A stretch of 64,000 bases of DNA from Serratia ficaria (GCF_900187015.1 NZ_LT906479.1:806001-870000), one strand, 5' to 3'. Shown: positions 10,941 through 24,472, numbered from the stretch's first letter. Notes: a model not told the origin generated them from the sequence alone. Numbers and translations are program-made.

Positions 10941-10975
10941 CTAGAAACCCCGCCCGGTTTGCGCCGGCGGGGTTT
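10941..10975 (-). terminator. ilvBN attenuator terminator
   Basis: On the minus strand a perfect ten-base stem AAACCCCGCC / GGCGGGGTTT (10945-10975) encloses an 11-base loop and is followed by CTAGTTTT. It lies between the ivbL stop and ilvB, where a leader-controlled terminator is expected; stalling at the Val/Leu codons of ivbL would favour the antiterminated form. Confidence 0.85.
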
Positions 10976-11000
10976 GGGAATCGATGCGTTGATTCGGACC

Positions 11001-11099
11001 CTACGGCGCATTGCCGACGACCACCACCACACGCACGACGACCACCGCGGCTGGTAGCGCGGTAACTAGTAGGGTCGAAGTCAGCGAGGATGCGATCAC
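11001..11099 (-). CDS. ivbL: ilvBN operon leader peptide IvbL
   Basis: Reads from a GTG start as a 32-residue peptide ending PAAVVVVRVVVVVGNAP, which is the same ending and the same total length as E. coli IvbL. It has eleven valines and four leucines, so ribosome stalling during valine or leucine shortage would control the attenuator downstream. The start is supported by AAGG six bases upstream. The N-terminal half (MIASSLTSTLLVTAL) differs from E. coli. Confidence 0.92.
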   Translation of the reverse strand: MIASSLTSTLLVTALPAAVVVVRVVVVVGNAP

Positions 11100-11202
11100 A
11101 GGGAACCTTATCATCAGTAAAAAAAGTCAGGTTTTTATAAAAACACAGGCGCAAAATTCGCACAACAGGTTTATTTGCACAGCATAAAAAACGCGCGGCG
11201 GA

Positions 11203-11907
11203 TCACGCTTTATGCGAAATGCCCAGCACCTGCGCTGCCGGCGAGCTGCCGTCCAACAGGGATTGCGTCGGGCCGTCGTAGTAAATGCGGCCGTCGACCA
11301 CCAGCAGCGTGCGCGGCGCGATGCGCGCGGCGTCGTCCAGGTTGTGCGACACCATCAGCAGCGTCAGATTGCGCTGTTCACACACTTCCTGCAGCAGCTG
11401 CAGCATTTCGTTGCGCAGCGCCGGATCGAGCGCCGAGAAAGGCTCGTCGAGCAGCAGGATCGGCCGTTGGCGGATCAGGCAGCGCGCCAGCGCGGCGCGC
11501 TGCCGCTGGCCGCCGGAGAGCTGCGACGGCAGGCGCGGCAGATGTTCCTCCAATCCCACCTGCCGGGCGATCTGCGCCAGCTGCCGTTGCTGCTGGGCAT
11601 TCAGCCGCAGGCCGGGATCGAGGCCCAGACCGATGTTCTGCGCCACCGTCAGGTGGGCGAACAGGTTATTTTCCTGAAACAGCATCGACACCGGCCGCTG
11701 GGCCGGCGGCGTGGCGGTGCTTTCCTCGCCGTCGAGCAGCAGCCTGCCGCTGGCGGCCGGCAGAAAACCGGCGATCAGGCTCAGCAGAGTGCTTTTGCCC
11801 GCGCCGCTTGGCCCGAGCACCGCGACGCGCTCGCCCGGCTGGATGCGCAGATCAAAGCGCATCGGCAGGTGTTCATACAGATAAGTCAGTTTTTCAAGCG
11901 TCAGCAT
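11203..11907 (-). CDS. thiQ: Thiamine/TPP ABC transporter ATP-binding protein ThiQ
   Basis: ATPase of the ThiBPQ importer. Walker A is GPSGAGKST, the Q-loop [10 protein letters not shown], the signature LSGGQRQR, Walker [13 protein letters not shown], and the H-loop MVSHN, in normal order over about 234 residues. The ATG giving [18 protein letters not shown] was chosen because it matches E. coli ThiQ; an upstream in-frame start at 11952 would add 15 unsupported residues. Last gene of the thiBPQ operon, 57 bases after thiP. Confidence 0.95.
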   Translation of the reverse strand: MLTLEKLTYLYEHLPMRFDLRIQPGERVAVLGPSGAGKSTLLSLIAGFLPAASGRLLLDGEESTATPPAQRPVSMLFQENNLFAHLTVAQNIGLGLDPGLRLNAQQQRQLAQIARQVGLEEHLPRLPSQLSGGQRQRAALARCLIRQRPILLLDEPFSALDPALRNEMLQLLQEVCEQRNLTLLMVSHNLDDAARIAPRTLLVVDGRIYYDGPTQSLLDGSSPAAQVLGISHKA

Positions 11908-11964
11908 AGGTTCTTCATCTTTCGAGTCGCCGCGGTGTGGGTTGCCTGTCATTTAGCTTGAAAC

Positions 11965-13569
11965 CTATTGGGCAGCGCGGCCCGGTAAGCGTTCGATCAG
12001 GGTAAACAACAGGAAGCACAGTCCCAGCAGCAACAGCGCGGTCACCGCGCCATCGTTGCTGCGGTAGGCGCCAATCTGCTGATACAGGTAGAACGGCAGG
12101 GTACGGAAATGTTCGTTGCCAAACAAGGCGACTACGCCGAAATCGCCGATCGACAGTACGCAGGCGAAGGCCAGCGCCTGCGACAGCGGGCGGCGCAGCG
12201 CTTTCAGTTCGATCAGGCGCAGCCGCCGCCAGCCGCGTATGTCCAGCGACAGGCACAGCGGATTATAGCGTTCGGCCAGGTCGCGCATCGGGTTTTCCAG
12301 CACCTTCAGCGCATAGGGCACCGCCATCAGCGCATTGGTGAGGATCACCAGCGCATAGGGCGACTGCGGCAGCCCGACGGTGTCGTTCAGCAGCAGGAAG
12401 AAGCCGGTGGCCAGCACGATGCCCGGCATCGCCAGGATCACCATGCCGCTCAGCTCAAGCCGTTGCCCCGCGCGCAGCCGTTGCCGCAGCTTCAACTCAC
12501 GGCTGCTCCACAGCAGCATCATGGTCAGCGCCACGCACAGCAGCCCGGCGCCGATCGCGATGCGCAGCGAAGTGAACAGCGCTTGCCACAGCAGCTGCTG
12601 TTGCAGCACGCTGAGCATCGCCTGATTGACGCCGTCGACCATGACCGCCAGCAGCGGCGGCAGCAACAGCAGCAGGGCGGCGGCGATCAGCACCACGTCG
12701 CTGACGCGCCGCCACAGGCTGTCTTCGGGGTTGCGCCAGATCTGCGCATGGGTATGGCCCACCGGCAGCGCCTGGCTCAGCCGCTGGCTGAGCAACACCA
12801 ACCCCAGGCAGCATGTCAGTTGGATCAGCGCCAGCAGCGCGGCCCGGCTGAGATCGTAGTCGTAGCTCAGCGCTTGGTAGATGGCCAGCTCGATGGTGGT
12901 GGCCTGCGGCCCGCCGCCCAGCGACAGCACGGTGGCGAAGCTGGCGAAGCACAGCATGAAGATCAGCGCGCCGCTCGGCAGGATCTGGCGGCGCAGCGCC
13001 GGCCATTCGACGAAGCGGAACTGCTGCCAGCCGTTCATGCCCAGCTGCGCCGCCAGCTGGCGCTGCTCGACTGGGATGTTTTCCAGCGCCTGCAGCAGCA
13101 ACCGGCTGGCCAGCGGCAGGTTAAAGAACATGTGCGCCAGCAGAATGCCCTGCAGGCCGTAGGGCGAGAAGCCGTAATCGAGGCCCAGCCAGCCGCATAG
13201 CGTCGCCAGCCAGCCCTGGCGGCCATAGACGCTGAGCAGGCCGAATACCGCCACCAGCACCGGCAGCACCAGCGTCATGGCGCACAGCCTGAGCAGCAGC
13301 CGCCTGCCGGGGAAGCGGCGCCGGAACAGCGCGCGCGCCAACAGGATGGCCGGCAACACCGAGATCAAGGCCGACAGCAGCGCCTGCCAGAAGGTGAAGC
13401 GCACCACATGCCACAGATAGCTGTCCTGCCACAGGGCGCGCCAGTCGCTGTCCGGCGCATGGCGCCACAGCGAGCCCATCGCCAGCGCGGCCAGCGTCAG
13501 CATCAACGCGGCGGCCAGCAGCCCCGGCCACAGCCAGCGGGGGATCACTGGCTGACGGCGGTTTGCCAT
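11965..13569 (-). CDS. thiP: Thiamine/TPP ABC transporter permease ThiP
   Basis: Fused double permease with about 12 transmembrane helices and two EAA-type coupling loops (QLAAQLGMNGWQQFRFVEWP and, in the second half, LSLDIRGWRRLRLIELKAL). 534 residues. The start MANRRQP matches E. coli MATRRQP, and makes the gene overlap the end of thiB by 25 bases, an arrangement I also recall in E. coli; an alternative start four codons earlier exists. Membrane partner of ThiQ and ThiB. Confidence 0.95.
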   Translation of the reverse strand: MANRRQPVIPRWLWPGLLAAALMLTLAALAMGSLWRHAPDSDWRALWQDSYLWHVVRFTFWQALLSALISVLPAILLARALFRRRFPGRRLLLRLCAMTLVLPVLVAVFGLLSVYGRQGWLATLCGWLGLDYGFSPYGLQGILLAHMFFNLPLASRLLLQALENIPVEQRQLAAQLGMNGWQQFRFVEWPALRRQILPSGALIFMLCFASFATVLSLGGGPQATTIELAIYQALSYDYDLSRAALLALIQLTCCLGLVLLSQRLSQALPVGHTHAQIWRNPEDSLWRRVSDVVLIAAALLLLLPPLLAVMVDGVNQAMLSVLQQQLLWQALFTSLRIAIGAGLLCVALTMMLLWSSRELKLRQRLRAGQRLELSGMVILAMPGIVLATGFFLLLNDTVGLPQSPYALVILTNALMAVPYALKVLENPMRDLAERYNPLCLSLDIRGWRRLRLIELKALRRPLSQALAFACVLSIGDFGVVALFGNEHFRTLPFYLYQQIGAYRSNDGAVTALLLLGLCFLLFTLIERLPGRAAQ

Positions 13570-14531
13570 GCCCGGATCCAACTGCCGCGTTGCTTGGCCA
13601 CCTCTTCGGCGCTGTACTGCAGCGCGGTCTGCGGAACGATCATCTGTTCAAAGCCGGCCGGCAGCGCGGTTTTGATCGCCGGGTACATCCAGTTGCCGGT
13701 GGGAATGCTGTTCTGGAACGCCGGCGTCACCATAAACTGCAGGAAACGCTCCGCCAGCGCCGGCTGCTTGCTGGCCTTCAGCTTGCCCGCCACCTCGACC
13801 TGCAGATAATGGCCTTCGCTGAAGTTGGCGGCGGCGTAGCCGTCTTTTTTCTCTTCAATCAGGTGGTAGGCCGGGGAGGTGGTGTAGCTGAGCACCAGGT
13901 CGCCTTCGCCTTTCAGGAACAGGCCGTAGGCTTCGCTCCAGCCCTTGGTGACGGTGACGGTTTTCTTCGCCAGCTGCTGCCAGGCCGCCGGCGCCTTGTC
14001 GCCATAGACCTTCTGCATCCACAGCAGCAGGCCAAGACCCGGCGTACTGGTGCGCGGATCTTCATAGATCACCTTCCAGTCTTGATCGCTGTTGACCAGT
14101 TCCTGCAGGCTTTTCGGCGGGTTCTTCAGCTTGTCCTTGTTGTAGACGAAGGCGAAGTAGCCGTAGTCGTAAGGCACGAAGGTTTTATCCTGCCAGCCGC
14201 CCGGTACGGCCAGCTTGCCGACATCGACGCCGCTCGGCGCGAACAGGCCGGTTTGCCGGGCGGCCTGCAACAGGTTGTTGTCCAGGCCCAGCACCACGTC
14301 GGCGGCGCTGTTCTTGCCCTCCATGCGCAGGCGGTTCAGCAGCGATACGCCGTCTTCCAGCGCGACGAATTTCAACGCGCAGCCGCATTCGGCCTCGAAG
14401 GCCTTTTTCACCGCCGGGCCGGGGCCCCAGTCGGCGGCGAAGGAATCGTAGGTATAGACCGTCAGCGTCGGCTTGGCGAGAACCGGCGCGGCGCACAGCA
14501 GCAGTAAGCAGGGCAGGTATTTTTTGACCAC
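13545..14531 (-). CDS. thiB: Periplasmic thiamine/TPP-binding protein ThiB (TbpA)
   Basis: Substrate-binding protein of ThiBPQ. The GTG at 14531 is preferred over an in-frame start nine codons upstream because AGGAGT lies six bases before it and the product then begins with a standard signal peptide (MVKKYLPCLLLLCAAPVLA, cleavage before KPTLT). The mature chain keeps YTYDSFAADWGPGP and the ligand-region motif TKGWSEAYGLF of E. coli ThiB. 328 residues. First gene of the operon, behind a TPP riboswitch. Confidence 0.95.
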   Translation of the reverse strand: MVKKYLPCLLLLCAAPVLAKPTLTVYTYDSFAADWGPGPAVKKAFEAECGCALKFVALEDGVSLLNRLRMEGKNSAADVVLGLDNNLLQAARQTGLFAPSGVDVGKLAVPGGWQDKTFVPYDYGYFAFVYNKDKLKNPPKSLQELVNSDQDWKVIYEDPRTSTPGLGLLLWMQKVYGDKAPAAWQQLAKKTVTVTKGWSEAYGLFLKGEGDLVLSYTTSPAYHLIEEKKDGYAAANFSEGHYLQVEVAGKLKASKQPALAERFLQFMVTPAFQNSIPTGNWMYPAIKTALPAGFEQMIVPQTALQYSAEEVAKQRGSWIRAWQTAVSQ

Positions 14532-14601
14532 GTTGCACTCCTGAGAAATAAGGGGCAAGGCATCTGAGGGGGCGGGGGCGGTTACGCCGGATCGCTGGGC
14601 T

Positions 14602-14705
14602 CAAATCCCTCCGCCGGTATTGACCGGATCAGGTTCGACGGGTGTGCTCTCAGCGGAAAAGCGGCCGGTCGCGCCAGCTCATTTTCCGCACCCCGTTGAG
14701 ACGGC
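14602..14705 (-). promoter_or_regulatory. TPP riboswitch (THI element) upstream of thiBPQ
   Basis: The minus strand contains the thi-box signatures in order: TCAACGGGGTGC, GCTGAGA, ACCCGTCGAACCTGATCCGG, AATACCGGCG and AGGGATTTGAG. Together they form the P1-P5 aptamer known upstream of thiB in E. coli, where the leader is also detected as the small RNA SroA. It lies about 70 bases before the thiB start, suiting TPP-dependent repression. Confidence 0.96.
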
Positions 14706-14742
14706 GCTATTGTAAAGACTAACCGACGCCGACGAAAGGCGC

Positions 14743-16404
14743 TTATGCCTCCGGCGGCGCAAACCAGGCGGATTTGAAGTCGAACCAGCCGAGGGTGTTC
14801 ATCCGTACCCCGCGCATGCTGCGCTGGCCGTGCAGCTGCAGCCAGTGGTGGAACAGCGGATGCAGATGGTGGCGGCTGACCAACCGTTGGCAGAATTCCG
14901 CCAGCGGCAGGCGGTTGGCGCGCCACAGCGCGGCGTCCTGGGCTAAATCCTCGCTCATGCAGTGCTGCATCAGCGGCAGCTCATACAGGGTGGCGAACAG
15001 CGAAAACTCCAGCGGCAGGTAAAAATTGGCGCTGCCGAGCCACAGATCGCTCTGCGCATCGCCTTTATGCCAGACCTCGTAGTCGACGCTCTGCACGATC
15101 AGTTTGATGCCGTGCAGCGCCAGCAGCGGCTCGATCGCCTGGCGGATGGCGTGGAACTCCGAGTGCTCGTTGAAATGGGTCATGGTCAGCTCGGTCAGGC
15201 CCGCCGGCTTGGGCTGCTGCGCCAGCGCGCGGTTGTGGTGCCAGCGCGGCAGCAGGCCATAGGCCGGCGACCAGTAGCGCTGGTAGACCGGACCGGCGTT
15301 GGCCAGCAGCGCAATCGGATTGATCAGTTCGCACAGCCAGCTGCGGATGGCCGGATCGGCCGCCAGCGGGGAGCGCTGGTCGAACAGCAGAAAGTAGCAG
15401 CCCTCCTCCAGCCGGCTTTCCAGCTCGTTTTTGCCGGTATCGTCGCCCTGCAGCTGCACGCCGGAGTGCACCAGCTCTTCGGTCACCTCCGGCAGCACCC
15501 AGATATTCACCTCATCGATCAGCGCCCGGTAGCCAAAGTAGTCGTCGAAGGCGTGGATTTTCATCTGGCTGCGGTGGTTGCGCACCACGCTGTAAGGCCC
15601 GGTGCCGATGGGGTGGCGGGCAAAATCCGGCAGGCTCGGCCATTCGCGCGGCAGGATCATCGCATGCACGCTGCCCAACAGCCACGGCAGCCAGTGATCG
15701 GGGCTGCGCAGATGCACGTCGATCACGTAGGGCGTCGGTGAGGTCACGCGGTCGATATGCGAGAACAGCGGCTGTGGCGTCAGGCGGTTGATGGTGCCGA
15801 TGACGTCTTCCATTTCCAGCTCGCGGCCGTGGTGGAAATGAATTGCCGGCCGCAGATAAAAACGCCAGTGCAGCGGCGTCAGCGCCTGCCAATGATGGGA
15901 AAGATCGGACTCCAGTTCCCCGTTTTCCTCGTTTATCCGCGTCAGGCCGCTGAAAATCTGGCGGGCCAGGTGGGTCTCCGAACGCCGCAGCGCCGAGCCG
16001 GGCAGCAGGTTGTACAGTTGGCGATAGTAGAGCACCCGCAGGATGTGTTTGCCCTGGCGGAAGCTGCGGCCCAGCTGGGACAGCAGCATCTGGCGCACCA
16101 CGTTTTTGTCGCCGACCAGCTGCACCAGCTGATCGATGCGGTCCTGCTCCAGCAGCTCCTCGGCCCGCTGCTGCTGCAGCGCCAGGCCGGTGTAGTGAAA
16201 GGTCAGCCGGGATCGTTTGCCGCGCCCCGACTCCGCCTGCCAGGTCAACCAGCCCTGCTGTTGCATGGCGCTCAGCAACGAACGCACGTGGCGCCGCGAG
16301 CAGCTGAGCACTTCCGCCAGCTCCTGCAGCGTGGTTTCGGTGGCTTCGCCGTGGCAGCGTTGCCACAGGCGAATGAACTGCTGCTGCAATCTGGAGGTGG
16401 ACAT
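14743..16404 (-). CDS. sgrR: Transcriptional activator SgrR of the glucose-phosphate stress response
   Basis: Activates sgrS when sugar phosphates accumulate. 553 residues: N-terminal winged helix ([21 protein letters not shown]) and a large domain related to solute-binding proteins of peptide transporters, with the invariant end [19 protein letters not shown]. The ATG giving [15 protein letters not shown] matches E. coli; a start eight codons upstream was rejected. It is divergent from SgrS and next to thiB, exactly as in E. coli. Confidence 0.96.
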   Translation of the reverse strand: MSTSRLQQQFIRLWQRCHGEATETTLQELAEVLSCSRRHVRSLLSAMQQQGWLTWQAESGRGKRSRLTFHYTGLALQQQRAEELLEQDRIDQLVQLVGDKNVVRQMLLSQLGRSFRQGKHILRVLYYRQLYNLLPGSALRRSETHLARQIFSGLTRINEENGELESDLSHHWQALTPLHWRFYLRPAIHFHHGRELEMEDVIGTINRLTPQPLFSHIDRVTSPTPYVIDVHLRSPDHWLPWLLGSVHAMILPREWPSLPDFARHPIGTGPYSVVRNHRSQMKIHAFDDYFGYRALIDEVNIWVLPEVTEELVHSGVQLQGDDTGKNELESRLEEGCYFLLFDQRSPLAADPAIRSWLCELINPIALLANAGPVYQRYWSPAYGLLPRWHHNRALAQQPKPAGLTELTMTHFNEHSEFHAIRQAIEPLLALHGIKLIVQSVDYEVWHKGDAQSDLWLGSANFYLPLEFSLFATLYELPLMQHCMSEDLAQDAALWRANRLPLAEFCQRLVSRHHLHPLFHHWLQLHGQRSMRGVRMNTLGWFDFKSAWFAPPEA

Positions 16405-16494
16405 AAAAGAGGAACGCTCCCGCATCAATCCGTCAATTTATCTTTCCCTATATTACGCCGATAATTTTCCTCAATGAAAGGGGGAGGGCGAATG

Positions 16495-16668
16495 ATGAAA
16501 GCTTTCTTGTCAAAACAGTTCTATCAGCGCTATTTCAGCGCGGTGCGCCGCCAGCACGCCGACTGGCTGGGCCTGGTGCCTGAGCAGGCGCGGCTGGAGA
16601 TGCTGGCCCACCTGACCCAGTGGAATATCAAGGAAATGACCGAAAAGCAGTACCGCGAACATCTTTGA
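16495..16668 (+). CDS. sgrT: SgrT, small inhibitor of glucose transport encoded within SgrS
   Basis: 57-residue ORF inside the 5' part of SgrS. It contains KQFYQRYFSA, corresponding to QFYQHYFTA at the start of E. coli SgrT, then a matching RLEMLAHLTQW (E. coli RLTMLEGLMQW). E. coli SgrT inhibits the glucose permease PtsG. The GGAGG at 16483-16487 is seven bases from the second of two tandem ATGs, so 16495 is preferred over 16492. This version is longer than the 43-residue E. coli form at both ends. Confidence 0.85.
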   Translation: MKAFLSKQFYQRYFSAVRRQHADWLGLVPEQARLEMLAHLTQWNIKEMTEKQYREHL

Positions 16669-16732
16669 ACGACGCTGCGGCTTGAAATAGGCAGGGCAAA
16701 AGAGTTTCTGAGTAATGGTGCAATTTCACCAG

Positions 16733-16759
16733 CCAGTGGGGCAACCCACTGGTTTTTTT
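16733..16759 (+). terminator. Rho-independent terminator of SgrS
   Basis: Eight-base perfect stem CCAGTGGG / CCCACTGG with GCAA tetraloop followed by seven T residues. The long T-tail is also the expected Hfq-binding end of the RNA. Confidence 0.93.
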
Positions 16760-16841
16760 ATCGTCGGCAACGCCATCTCCTTGCAATTTCCAGCGCGTAG
16801 CCTAAGGTTTTCACTTCTGCTTTAGGGTCAGGGACGAAGAT

Positions 16842-18041
16842 ATGCAACACCTGAGCTGGCTGTCACGACGTTTTAATCCCATTTTTGCCGCTTTCCTGCT
16901 GATCGCCTTTCTTTCGGGCATCGCCGGCGCCTTGCTGGCGCCGACGCTGAGCCTGTTTCTCACCACCGAGGTGCAGGTGCGGCCGCTGTGGGTCGGTTTG
17001 TTCTATACCGCCAACGCCGTCGCCGGCATTGCCGTCAGCTTCCTGCTGGCCAAGCGTTCCGACACCCGCGGCGATCGCCGCATGCTGATCCTGCTGTGCT
17101 GCCTGATGGCGGTCGGCAACTGCCTGCTGTTCGCCTTCAACCGCGACTACCTGACGTTGATCACCGCCGGGGTGCTGATGTCGGCGGTCGCCAACACCGC
17201 CATGCCGCAGATTTTCGCACTGGCGCGCGAATACGCCGACAGCGAAGCGCGCGAGGTGGTGATGTTCAGTTCGGTGATGCGCGCGCAGCTGTCGCTGGCC
17301 TGGGTGGTGGGCCCGCCGCTGTCCTTCGCGCTGGCGTTGAGCTACGGCTTCACGGCGATGTTCCTGATCGCCGCCGCCACCTTTGCCCTGTGTACGCTGT
17401 TGGTGTGGTTCACCCTGCCGTCGGTGCCGCGTGCACAAGAGGCGGGCGATAGTTTGCAGGGCGGCGCCTCCGCGCCGATCGCGCCCGCCAGCGCCTGGCG
17501 CAACCGCGACGTGCGGCTGCTGTTTATCGCCTCGATGCTGATGTGGACCTGCAACACCATGTACATCATCGACATGCCGCTGTACATCACCGCCGATCTC
17601 GGCCTGCCGGAGAGCCTGGCGGGGCTGCTGATGGGTACCGCCGCCGGGCTGGAGATCCCGGCGATGCTGCTGGCCGGTTATTACGTCAAACGCTTCGGCA
17701 AGCGCAACATGATGCTGTTCGCGGTCGCGGCGGGCGTGCTGTTTTACCTCGGGCTGGTGGTGTTCAAGGTCAAGCTGGCGCTGATCGCGCTGCAGCTGCT
17801 CAACGCCGTTTTTATCGGCATTATCGCCGGTATCGGCATGCTCTATTTCCAGGACCTGATGCCTGGGCGGCCGGGCGCCGCCACCACGCTGTTCACCAAC
17901 AGCATTTCCACCGGGGTGATCCTGGCCGGGGTGCTGCAGGGGGCGCTGGTGGAAAACCTGGGGCACTACGCGGTTTACTGGCTGGCGGCGCTGCTGGCGG
18001 TGGCGGCGCTGTGGATCAGCGCCCGGGTGCGCGAAGTGTGA
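16842..18041 (+). CDS. setA: Sugar efflux transporter, SetA type (MFS)
   Basis: Major facilitator protein of the sugar efflux transporter family, about 12 transmembrane helices over 399 residues. Early segments AFLLIAFLSGIAGALLAPTL and the loop between helices 2 and 3 (AKRSDTRGDRRMLI) are typical of SetA/SetB. Position directly after SgrS supports SetA and not SetB; in E. coli sgrS and setA are part of one sugar-phosphate stress unit. The ATG is preceded by AGGGACGA. Confidence 0.9.
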   Translation: MQHLSWLSRRFNPIFAAFLLIAFLSGIAGALLAPTLSLFLTTEVQVRPLWVGLFYTANAVAGIAVSFLLAKRSDTRGDRRMLILLCCLMAVGNCLLFAFNRDYLTLITAGVLMSAVANTAMPQIFALAREYADSEAREVVMFSSVMRAQLSLAWVVGPPLSFALALSYGFTAMFLIAAATFALCTLLVWFTLPSVPRAQEAGDSLQGGASAPIAPASAWRNRDVRLLFIASMLMWTCNTMYIIDMPLYITADLGLPESLAGLLMGTAAGLEIPAMLLAGYYVKRFGKRNMMLFAVAAGVLFYLGLVVFKVKLALIALQLLNAVFIGIIAGIGMLYFQDLMPGRPGAATTLFTNSISTGVILAGVLQGALVENLGHYAVYWLAALLAVAALWISARVREV

Positions 18042-18182
18042 GATCGAACGCCGTCATTATTGACGCAAGTCATTGAGAAGCTTAAGCCACACGCCCAAGC
18101 TAAACGGACACAGAGCGCGATCGCCGCGTTCTCGCCCATCTTGCCGTTGAGATGCCGATCCGTTTAGAAAAGTGGGTACGTT

Positions 18183-19655
18183 ATGGATAAACTGACACCG
18201 CTCAAGCCCGTTCCTTCCCTGTGCGCCGTCGCCGCCACGCTGATCGTCTGGTTCTTCATTCCGGTGCCGGAAGGCGTGGCGCCCAATGCCTGGCAGCTGC
18301 TGGCGCTGTTTATCGGCACCATCATCGCCATCATCGGCAAGGCGATGCCGATCGGCGCCGTTGCGGTGATCGCCATCGCGCTGGTGGCGGTGACCGGCGT
18401 AACCCACCCCGGCAAGCCGGGCGCGGCGCTGGACGACGCGCTCAGCGGCTTCTCCAACCCGCTGATCTGGCTGATCGGCTTTTCTATCATGATCTCCCTC
18501 AGCCTGAACAAAACCGGCCTGGGGGCGCGCATCGGTTACTATTTCATTTCGCTGTTCGGCAAAAAAACGCTGGGCATCGCCTATGCGCTGACGCTGGCGG
18601 AAACCACCCTGGCGCCGGTGACCCCCAGCAACACCGCGCGCGGCGGCGGCATTATTCACCCGATCATGAAGTCGATCGCCGACAGCTTCGGCTCCAGGCC
18701 CGAGCTGAATACCTCCGGCAAAATCGGCCGCTATCTGTCGCTGGTCAACTACAACATCAACCCGGTCACCTCGGCGATGTTTATTACCGCCACCGCGCCT
18801 AACCCGCTGATCGTCAGCCTGATCGCCAAAGGCACTCAGGGCAGCTTCGAGCTTTCCTGGTCGATGTGGGCGGTGGCCGCGCTGGTGCCCGGGCTGTGTT
18901 CACTGATCGTCATGCCGCTGGTGATTTACCTGCTGTATCCGCCGGAGGTGAAAAGCACCCCGGATGCGCCGCGTTTCGCCCGCGAGAAACTGCAGGCGCT
19001 GGGGCCGGTGACGCTGCCGGAGAAAATCACCCTGGCGGTGTTCGCGCTGCTGTTGGTGCTGTGGGCCGGCATTCCGGCGATGATCTTCGGGCCGGCGCTG
19101 GCGGTGCATCCGACCACCGCGGCGCTGATTGGCCTGGCGGCGCTGCTGGCCACCGGCGTGTTGAGCTGGGAAGACGTGCTGAAACACAAAGGGGCCTGGG
19201 ACACCGTGGTGTGGTTCTCGGCGCTGGTGATGATGGCCAGCTTCCTCGGCAAGCTGGGCTTGATCGGCTGGCTGTCGCAGACCGTGGGCGGCGGCATCGC
19301 GCATATTGGCATGAGCTGGGTCGGCGGCACCGTGCTGCTCACCATTATTTATCTGTATTCTCACTACTTCTTCGCCAGCACCACCGCGCACGTTACCGCG
19401 ATGTTCGCCGCCTTCTTCGCCGCCGGGATAGCGCTTGGCGCGCCGCCGGCGCTGCTGGGGCTGATTCTGGCGTTCTCTTCTTCGCTGATGATGTCGCTGA
19501 CCCACTACGGCACCGGCACCGCGCCGATTATCTTCGGTTCCGGCTATGTGACGCTGGGCGAGTGGTGGAAGGCGGGGCTGGTGATGAGCGTAATCAACCT
19601 GCTGATCTGGATGCTGATCGGCGGGGCATGGTGGAAGTGGTTGGGTTACTGGTGA
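18183..19655 (+). CDS. DASS-family anion transporter (CitT/TtdT/YbhI-like)
   Basis: 490 residues, about 12-14 hydrophobic segments. Family hallmarks are the two SNT-type motifs (TPSNTARGGGIIHPI near residue 142, and HYGTGTAPIIFGSGY near 442), placing it among divalent anion:Na+ symporters or antiporters for di- and tricarboxylates. The substrate cannot be read from sequence; CitT, TtdT and YbhI are all possible relatives. I do not recall this gene between setA and leuD in E. coli. It follows setA after a 141-base gap with no obvious terminator. Confidence 0.85.
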   Translation: MDKLTPLKPVPSLCAVAATLIVWFFIPVPEGVAPNAWQLLALFIGTIIAIIGKAMPIGAVAVIAIALVAVTGVTHPGKPGAALDDALSGFSNPLIWLIGFSIMISLSLNKTGLGARIGYYFISLFGKKTLGIAYALTLAETTLAPVTPSNTARGGGIIHPIMKSIADSFGSRPELNTSGKIGRYLSLVNYNINPVTSAMFITATAPNPLIVSLIAKGTQGSFELSWSMWAVAALVPGLCSLIVMPLVIYLLYPPEVKSTPDAPRFAREKLQALGPVTLPEKITLAVFALLLVLWAGIPAMIFGPALAVHPTTAALIGLAALLATGVLSWEDVLKHKGAWDTVVWFSALVMMASFLGKLGLIGWLSQTVGGGIAHIGMSWVGGTVLLTIIYLYSHYFFASTTAHVTAMFAAFFAAGIALGAPPALLGLILAFSSSLMMSLTHYGTGTAPIIFGSGYVTLGEWWKAGLVMSVINLLIWMLIGGAWWKWLGYW

Positions 19656-19780
19656 TACCCGTCATACTTGAAACTGCCGCCGTGTTGGCTGCGTAAGTGC
19701 ACCCCTGTCACTTAGTACACTAAGCTCCAGGGGATTAACTTACTTGCCGCCTTGCCGCAGTTCCAATTATTTAGGGTATA
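19655..19780. repeat. ERIC element (copy 2)
   Basis: 126 bp starting ATACCCGTCATACTTG and ending TTCCAATTATTTAGGGTATA, with the classic ERIC core CACCCCTGTCACTTAG facing CTAAGCTCCAGGGGATT. It begins at the last base of the transporter's TGA stop and ends ten bases before the leuD stop, so it fills the convergent gap completely. Confidence 0.93.
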
Positions 19781-19789
19781 CGCCGATGA

Positions 19790-20392
19790 TCAGTTCAGAA
19801 ACGCCGGCTGCTGCGCTTCGTAGCGGGAGATGTCCGCTTCGTGCTGCAGCGTCAGGCCGATGCTGTCCAGCCCGTTGATCATGCAGTGGCGGCGGAAGCT
19901 GTCGATCTCGAACGGGTAGCTCTTGCCGCCGGCGTTGACGGTCTGGTTTTCCAGATCGACCACGAACTCGACGCCTTCGCGCTCCGCCACCAGCTTGAAC
20001 AGCTCATCGACCTGCTGTTCGCTCAGGGTGACCGGCAGCAGCTGGTTGTTGAACGAGTTGCCGTAGAAGATATCGGCGAAGCTCGGTGCAATCACCACCT
20101 TGAAACCGTAGTCGGTCAGCGCCCAGGGCGCGTGCTCGCGCGAAGAGCCGCAGCCGAAGTTTTCCCGCGCCAGCAGGATGCTGGCCCCTTTGTAGCGCGG
20201 TTTGTTCAGCACGAATTCCGGGTTCGGTTGCTGGCCGGCGTCGTCGAGGAAACGCCAGTCGTTGAACAGGTGCTGGCCGAAACCGGTGCGGGTCACCTTC
20301 TGCAAAAACTGTTTGGGAATGATGGCGTCGGTGTCGACGTTTGCCGCATCCAAGGGCACCACTAAACCGGTATGTTGAGTAAATTTAGCCAC
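19790..20392 (-). CDS. leuD: 3-isopropylmalate dehydratase small subunit
   Basis: Swivelling-domain subunit of isopropylmalate isomerase, which interconverts 2- and 3-isopropylmalate. 200 residues, with the N-terminal [27 protein letters not shown] and the substrate-loop motif [15 protein letters not shown]. Nine bases separate it from leuC. Last gene of leuABCD. Confidence 0.96.
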   Translation of the reverse strand: MAKFTQHTGLVVPLDAANVDTDAIIPKQFLQKVTRTGFGQHLFNDWRFLDDAGQQPNPEFVLNKPRYKGASILLARENFGCGSSREHAPWALTDYGFKVVIAPSFADIFYGNSFNNQLLPVTLSEQQVDELFKLVAEREGVEFVVDLENQTVNAGGKSYPFEIDSFRRHCMINGLDSIGLTLQHEADISRYEAQQPAFLN

Positions 20393-20401
20393 GGTAGCCC
20401 C

Positions 20402-24472
<4,071 letters not shown>

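Larger units (their letters stand above)
16473..16759 (+). ncRNA. sgrS: SgrS small RNA
   Basis: Divergent from sgrR. A GATAAT -10 (16460-16465) predicts a 5' end near 16473. The 3' part keeps the E. coli layout: a ptsG-pairing core CTGAGTAATGG (16708-16718), a small hairpin GGTG-CAATTT-CACC (16717-16730), then the terminator stem CCAGTGGG / CCCACTGG (16733-16752) and seven T. About 287 nt, against 227 in E. coli. Acts with Hfq to block ptsG mRNA during sugar-phosphate stress. Ends are inferred. Confidence 0.9.

Noticed and set aside
10834..11163. 109-codon frame covering the ilvB leader region
   Set aside because: It runs in another frame through ivbL and the attenuator; the IvbL frame matches E. 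coli IvbL exactly in length and at its end, so that reading is preferred.
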